A stretch of DNA of 64,000 nucleotides, taken from the NCBI GenBank assembly GCA_024919195.1, contig CP103436.1, positions 248,001-312,000 of the forward strand, read 5' to 3'. Positions 60,038 to 64,000 of this stretch are shown one piece after another. The translations under genes and the position numbers were made by a program. Below the pieces are notes generated by a model. That model saw only the letters and a program-made list of their open reading frames with translations. It ran no database searches and was not told the DNA's origin. This stretch comes from Methylophilaceae bacterium LSUCC0717 (GTDB lineage: Bacteria > Pseudomonadota > Gammaproteobacteria > Burkholderiales > Methylophilaceae). Each line of letters opens with the position of its first letter. Positions within the stretch are counted from its first letter, which is position 1.

Positions 60038-61561
60038 TTAAAAAAGAAAAATAATAATAAATAATTGAATGCACATCAATATAAAAAAAACAGCAATGAT
60101 CCATTTCAAATAATTATTATTTTTTTTATGACGCGCATTTGAGAGCTCTTGTTTTGCTAATTGATTAGATAAATCAACTTGTTGATTTTTAAGCTCCTCG
60201 TAGTGTGGTAGATTTTTAATAATATTGAGCCATTTTGGAAAATCTTTCTTTAACGATTTAACAAAGTGTTTAATACCCAGCTGCTCTTTAAGCCACTTTT
60301 CTAAAAATGGTCTAGCTGTTTTCCATAGGTCTAAATCTGGATTCAGCTCTCGGCCAAGACCTTCAACATTTAACAAGGTTTTTTGTAACATTGTGAGCTG
60401 AGGTTGTATTTCCATATTAAATTGTCTTGAAGTTTGAAAAAGACGAATCAGTAATTTACCGAAAGAGATTTCTTTAAGAGGTTTATTAAATATAGGTTCA
60501 CAAACAGCTCTTATAGCATTCTCAAATTCATCTACTGAAGTGTCTGATGGTACCCAATTGGAATCTAAATGAGCTTGAGCTACTCCTCGGTAATCGCGAT
60601 TAAAGAAACAAACAAAGTTTTTAGCTAAATAATATTTATCTTCCTCGTTAAGGGTTCCCATAATTCCAAAATCCATTGCCACATATCGCCCATCTTTGGC
60701 AACTTGAATATTTCCTGGATGCATGTCGGCATGAAAAAATCCATCTCTAAAGACTTGTGTAAAGAAAATGGTGACCCCATTTTCTGAGAGTTTGATGAGA
60801 TCTATTTTATTATTTTTCAATACTTCGATTTGTGAGATCGGAATACCATCCATCGCTTCCATTACCATCACTTTTTCGTGACAGAAATCCCAATACACTT
60901 TGGGCACAATTAATAATTTTTTATCTTTAAAGTTTTCTCCCAAGTGTTCACAATGTCCAGCCTCCAGAAGGAGATTTAATTCAGATTTAGTGTGTTTCTC
61001 AAACTCATTTACCACCTCAACGGGCTTTAAACGTTTTCCTTCAGACCATAGAATTTTTAACAATCCAGCAATCCATTTAAGGAGTTTGATGTTATTTTTA
61101 ACTTGCTCTTCTATATTAGGTCTTAAGATTTTAATGGCCACTTTCGAACCATCCATTAATTCACCAAGATATACTTGAGCAACAGAGGCGCTGGCAATAG
61201 GCTGATCTGAAATATGTCTAAATATTTTTTCATAACCATCCGGATAGGCCTCATTAAGAATTATTTTTGTTTCTTTAAAAGTAAAAGGCGGGACTTTGTC
61301 CTGAAGTTTTGCTAGTTCATTGGCAATATCAGTAGGTAACAAATCTCTTCTTGTAGATAACATTTGTCCAAATTTTACAAATATTGGTCCTGCTACCTCA
61401 AGAGCTCTTCTTAAGTTTTCAGATTTAGTCCCACTTTTAAAAATTCGCAATGGGAAAAGTAAATAGGAAAGAAATCTTACGTAAATATTAGAATTAAAAA
61501 ATAAATCTAATTTATAGAATAGGGCGATGCCTATAAATCTTAAAAATTTAAAGACGGTCAT
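60038..61561 (-). CDS. ubiB: Ubiquinone biosynthesis protein UbiB
   Basis: A 507-residue ABC1/ADCK-type atypical kinase required for ubiquinone synthesis. Family signatures: AGPIFVKFGQMLSTRRDLLP (KxGQ motif), PIASASVAQVYLGELMDGSK (A-rich loop), FHADMHPGNIQVAKDG and the DFG-like AMDFGIMG. Two hydrophobic C-terminal segments anchor it in the inner membrane. Overlaps ubiJ by 4 bp. Confidence 0.95.
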   Translation of the reverse strand: MTVFKFLRFIGIALFYKLDLFFNSNIYVRFLSYLLFPLRIFKSGTKSENLRRALEVAGPIFVKFGQMLSTRRDLLPTDIANELAKLQDKVPPFTFKETKIILNEAYPDGYEKIFRHISDQPIASASVAQVYLGELMDGSKVAIKILRPNIEEQVKNNIKLLKWIAGLLKILWSEGKRLKPVEVVNEFEKHTKSELNLLLEAGHCEHLGENFKDKKLLIVPKVYWDFCHEKVMVMEAMDGIPISQIEVLKNNKIDLIKLSENGVTIFFTQVFRDGFFHADMHPGNIQVAKDGRYVAMDFGIMGTLNEEDKYYLAKNFVCFFNRDYRGVAQAHLDSNWVPSDTSVDEFENAIRAVCEPIFNKPLKEISFGKLLIRLFQTSRQFNMEIQPQLTMLQKTLLNVEGLGRELNPDLDLWKTARPFLEKWLKEQLGIKHFVKSLKKDFPKWLNIIKNLPHYEELKNQQVDLSNQLAKQELSNARHKKNNNYLKWIIAVFFILMCIQLFIIIFLF

Positions 61562-62133
61562 TTAAAAATCTCATTATATTTACGTTTTAAATTTTCAAAT
61601 CTTATTAAAAGCTCATCAACATCGTCATTAAATTCTTTTACTTGATAGGGCTTAGCGAAAATTTTATTTTCTTCTTGGTAATATTCCACAGTTGTTTCCA
61701 TTATATTTTTTGTAATATCACGGATTCGAGTGATGATTTTGTTCGATAATCTTTGATAAAGTCCTGCAGCTTGTGGGCCTAGGTATCTATCTATCTCTAA
61801 ACTTAGATCCCACTCTAAGCTTTTTAAAACTTCGCTTAATTTTTTTGCTAATTTCATGTCACCTTGGATTTCGATATCATCAAGGTCTTGCTTTGTTATC
61901 ATTTGAAAGACGGTTCTATTAGAAACTTTGATAGTTAAGCTTGGTTGTGACTCAGCATTTTTAACTAATGAGAGTGATCCGTCATTATTGATTTGCATTA
62001 ACTGGATGAAAAGATCATTGCCGTAATTCAATTCAATTACTTTTCCTGCAAAATTTACTAAATGGGGTTTTGTCCAGTCGTTTTGATGAAGAATATGATT
62101 TACTCCATCGATTATTTTAGTTTTTACCATCAT
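61558..62133 (-). CDS. ubiJ: Ubiquinone accessory factor UbiJ (SCP2 domain)
   Basis: A 191-residue protein with an N-terminal SCP2 lipid-binding domain: VNFAGKVIELNYGNDLF, SLTIKVSNRTVFQMITKQDL and IEIQGDMKLAKKLSEVL. UbiJ holds ubiquinone intermediates in the soluble Ubi complex. The C-terminal half is a coiled coil. The ubiE-ubiJ-ubiB order is diagnostic. Overlaps both neighbours by 4 bp. Confidence 0.92.
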   Translation of the reverse strand: MMVKTKIIDGVNHILHQNDWTKPHLVNFAGKVIELNYGNDLFIQLMQINNDGSLSLVKNAESQPSLTIKVSNRTVFQMITKQDLDDIEIQGDMKLAKKLSEVLKSLEWDLSLEIDRYLGPQAAGLYQRLSNKIITRIRDITKNIMETTVEYYQEENKIFAKPYQVKEFNDDVDELLIRFENLKRKYNEIFK

Positions 62134-62864
62134 GATTTATATCCAGAGTGAACGGCGACTACTCCTGCAGATAAATTGGTGTACGAAGTTTTACAAAACC
62201 CAGCTTCATTAAGCATGCGTAACAATGTTTCTTGGTCCGGGTGCATACGAATTGATTCTGCTAAATATTGATAACTTTTTTCATCATTTGCAATTTGCTT
62301 ACCAATTTTAGGAATGATCTTAAATGAAAAGAGGTCATAAATTTTTTCAAGTGAGGAGTGAATTTTAGAAAATTCAAGAATCACAATCTGACCTCCTGGC
62401 TTGAGACATCTAAGAACTTCGTTTAACACAGACTGTTTATTGGTCATATTTCTTAATCCAAAACCAATACTGACCACATTAAATGAATTGTCAGGGAATG
62501 GAATTTGTTCTGCGTTAATGAGCATGGAGGGAATTATTAAGCCATGATCAATAATTTTTTTTTGACCCTCTTCGAGCATGCTTTGATTTATGTCGCTGTG
62601 AATGATAGATGCTTTTGGATTCTTTTTTTTGAATAAAATTGATAGATCTCCAGATCCTGCCGCAAGATCTAAAATATGATCATTATCTTTAATAGTGATA
62701 TTTGTCGCAACATAGCGCTTCCATAATCGATGAAGCCCAAAAGACATGAGGTCATTCATTAAGTCATATTTGGAAGCAACCGACGAAAAGACTTCTTTGA
62801 CTAATGGTTCTTTTTCTTCAATGTCGATTTCACTAAATCCAAAATGCGTTTTATTTTTTTTCAA
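62130..62864 (-). CDS. ubiE: Ubiquinone/menaquinone biosynthesis methyltransferase UbiE
   Basis: A 244-residue SAM C-methyltransferase. Signatures: VFSSVASKYDLMNDLMSFGL, motif I ILDLAAGSGDLS and VSIGFGLRNMTNKQSVLNEV with RCLKPGGQIVILEFSKI. The C-terminus YTNLSAGVVAVHSGYK is typical. It overlaps the DUF971 gene by 14 bp. Confidence 0.97.
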   Translation of the reverse strand: MKKNKTHFGFSEIDIEEKEPLVKEVFSSVASKYDLMNDLMSFGLHRLWKRYVATNITIKDNDHILDLAAGSGDLSILFKKKNPKASIIHSDINQSMLEEGQKKIIDHGLIIPSMLINAEQIPFPDNSFNVVSIGFGLRNMTNKQSVLNEVLRCLKPGGQIVILEFSKIHSSLEKIYDLFSFKIIPKIGKQIANDEKSYQYLAESIRMHPDQETLLRMLNEAGFCKTSYTNLSAGVVAVHSGYKS

Positions 62865-63204
62865 AATGTTGTTTTAGTTTTATTTGATAGTCTTGCCATA
62901 AAATATCATAATTTGATGCCAATTCATAAAGATAATCCCATGTATACAAGCCCGTGTCATGCCCATCACTGAAAATCAGTTTGACAGCATAATTCCCAAC
63001 AGGCTCAATAGCTTGAATTTCAACATTTTCTTTACCTGTCTGCAATACAGCCTCAGATGGGTGATGCCCTTGAACTTCTGCAGAAGGAGAATAAACTCTC
63101 AAAAACTCAGCTGAGAGCATGCATTCAGTGTTGTTGTTGAAGTTGATTTTTAGAAGCTTTTGATCTTGATGATAATTAATTTCAACAGGGACGGGGGCAG
63201 ACAC
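62851..63204 (-). CDS. DUF971 family protein
   Basis: A 117-residue protein whose fold matches the N-terminal domain of gamma-butyrobetaine hydroxylase: ECMLSAEFLRVYSPSAEVQG and YAVKLIFSDGHDTGLYTWDYLYEL. It starts with GTG at 63204. No catalytic domain follows. This family commonly precedes ubiE in Betaproteobacteria; its function is unproven (iron-sulfur carrier roles have been discussed). Confidence 0.9.
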   Translation of the reverse strand: MSAPVPVEINYHQDQKLLKINFNNNTECMLSAEFLRVYSPSAEVQGHHPSEAVLQTGKENVEIQAIEPVGNYAVKLIFSDGHDTGLYTWDYLYELASNYDILWQDYQIKLKQHFEKK

Positions 63205-63211
63205 AATAAAA

Positions 63212-64000
63212 CTACATTAAACTTTTTAATTTTTTTAAAGCGTTTTGCTCTATTTGTCTAATTCTTTCTGCAGACACACCTAGCTCATCAGCTAATTCAT
63301 GGAGTGTTTTAGATTTTTCTTCATTTAACCATCTAGATTCTAGAACGTAACGACTTCGCTCATCAATCGATTTAATCGCATTAGATAATGCTGAAAGATT
63401 ATTAGATTCAGACTCTTTAGAAATTAACTGTTTGACTGGGTCTGCGTTTTCATCTTGCAAATAAGATATGGGGCGAAATACTTCATCTTCATTATCTTCA
63501 TCTTGGTAGTCAAGAGCGATTTCATTACCGTTAAAACGATATTCCATTTCTTTGACATCGGATTCTTTTACATTTAACTCTTTTGCTATTTCTTTGATTT
63601 CCTCTTGCTTGAGGGGTTGTAATGTTTTTTTCATGCTGCGGAGATTAAAGAATAATTTTCTTTGAGCCTTGGTAGTGGCTGTTTTAACCAAACGCCAATT
63701 ACGGACGACAAACTCCTGAATTTCTGCCTTGATCCAGTACATCGCAAATGAGACCAGCCTGACCCCTCGAGATGGATCAAATCTTTTCACAGCCTTCATT
63801 AAACCAATATTTCCTTCTTGGACAAGGTCTGCCTGATTTAAACCATAACCTGAATAGGAGCGAGCAATTTTTATTACCAGCCTTAAATGAGACATAATTA
63901 ATTGTCGAGCCGCATTAAGATCATTTTCTTCATGTAGTTTTTTTGCTAAATTCATCTCTTCTTGTTCGGTAAGCAAAGGAATCGCCTGTACCTGCTGTTG
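63212..64000 (-). CDS. rpoH: RNA polymerase sigma factor RpoH (sigma-32), N-terminus outside window
   Basis: At least 262 residues are visible to the window end. The frame continues past the TTG at 63976 (QQQVQAIPLLTEQEE), so the true start is to the right of 64000. Heat-shock sigma: region 2 has LIMSHLRLVIKIARSYSGYG and QADLVQEGNIGLMKAVKRFD, and RLVSFAMYWIKAEIQEFV, RNWRLVKTATTKAQRKLFF is the RpoH-specific stretch. Region 4 has the HTH ELADELGVSAERIRQIEQNA. It directs heat-shock gene transcription. Confidence 0.95.
   Translation of the reverse strand, partial: QQQVQAIPLLTEQEEMNLAKKLHEENDLNAARQLIMSHLRLVIKIARSYSGYGLNQADLVQEGNIGLMKAVKRFDPSRGVRLVSFAMYWIKAEIQEFVVRNWRLVKTATTKAQRKLFFNLRSMKKTLQPLKQEEIKEIAKELNVKESDVKEMEYRFNGNEIALDYQDEDNEDEVFRPISYLQDENADPVKQLISKESESNNLSALSNAIKSIDERSRYVLESRWLNEEKSKTLHELADELGVSAERIRQIEQNALKKLKSLM

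Noticed and set aside
1-64000. CRISPR array, insertion sequence, integrase or prophage structural genes
   Set aside because: No regularly spaced repeats, transposase or integrase motifs seen on either strand; the only mobile-element signal is the tRNA-Met islet.

Overview
The window is an AT-rich, very densely packed piece of a proteobacterial chromosome. Gene content (LPS heptose and core-glucose enzymes, LolB, MlaA, Lnt, ubiquinone genes, sigma-32, SCO1) marks a Gram-negative aerobe. Several runs follow the order I associate with Betaproteobacteria: TPR protein-lolB-ispE-tRNA-Gln-prs-rplY-pth-ychF, miaB-ybeZ-ybeY-corC-lnt, and rpoH-DUF971-ubiE-ubiJ-ubiB. Low GC, tiny spacers, overlapping genes and a photolyase fit a streamlined surface-water marine bacterium, for example the OM43/HTCC2181 type of Methylophilales. 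That placement is inference and no methanol-oxidation gene lies in the window.

Layout. 1-5.4 kb: end of leuA, a HAD phosphatase, a CcsA-like membrane protein, ffh, tRNA-Lys and modABC (molybdate uptake). 5.4-8.4 kb: a secreted trypsin-like protease, two tandem tRNA-Arg genes, an unknown lipoprotein, a DUF1993 protein and tRNA-Ser. 8.4-16.2 kb (minus strand): mog-thiL-pgpA-pncC-recA-recX-alaS-lysC. 16.3-19.7 kb: PDZ protein, darP, pmbA, mlaA. 19.7-26.8 kb (minus): ATR-pcnB-folK-dNK-panB-panC-panD-rsfS-rlmH-phrB. 26.8-29.3 kb: murI, a zinc-finger mini-gene, ilvE and a SCO1 gene. 29.3-39.7 kb (minus): miaB-ybeZ-ybeY-corC-hypothetical-lnt-glyQ-glyS-gmhB-plsC-metallopeptidase. 39.8-46.2 kb: cysG, an OmpR/EnvZ-type pair, an EF-hand protein with a phased direct-repeat operator candidate, an acyltransferase-like protein, a WaaG-like glycosyltransferase and a DUF2970 protein. 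46.2-53.7 kb (minus): TPR protein-lolB-ispE-tRNA-Gln-prs-rplY-pth-ychF-tRNA-Met and a small inserted islet. 53.8-58.6 kb: a Gld-type ABC export system with two accessory proteins, then mutM. 58.6-64 kb (minus): rpoH (cut by the window end)-DUF971-ubiE-ubiJ-ubiB-sodium/solute symporter.

The most unusual region is 46285-47048. A 71-bp perfect direct repeat, covering the 3' two-thirds of tRNA-Met plus 20 bp downstream, flanks a single gene for a phage-like class I methyltransferase. That gene is preceded by three perfect TATAAT boxes spaced 10 bp apart. This is the footprint of site-specific integration at a tRNA 3' end, reduced to one cargo gene without an integrase. Other points of interest: a PanB with a substituted catalytic residue, a tandem tRNA-Arg pair that differs at the anticodon, a terminator that runs into the pth start codon, and systematic overlap of both tandem and convergent genes.

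How the genes work together: pantothenate synthesis (panB, panC, panD), LPS and lipoprotein biogenesis (gmhB, waaG-like, lnt, lolB, mlaA), translation (five synthetase or ribosome-associated functions plus tRNAs), molybdenum-cofactor supply (modABC, mog) and respiration (ubiE, ubiJ, ubiB, SCO1, CcsA-like) dominate the window.
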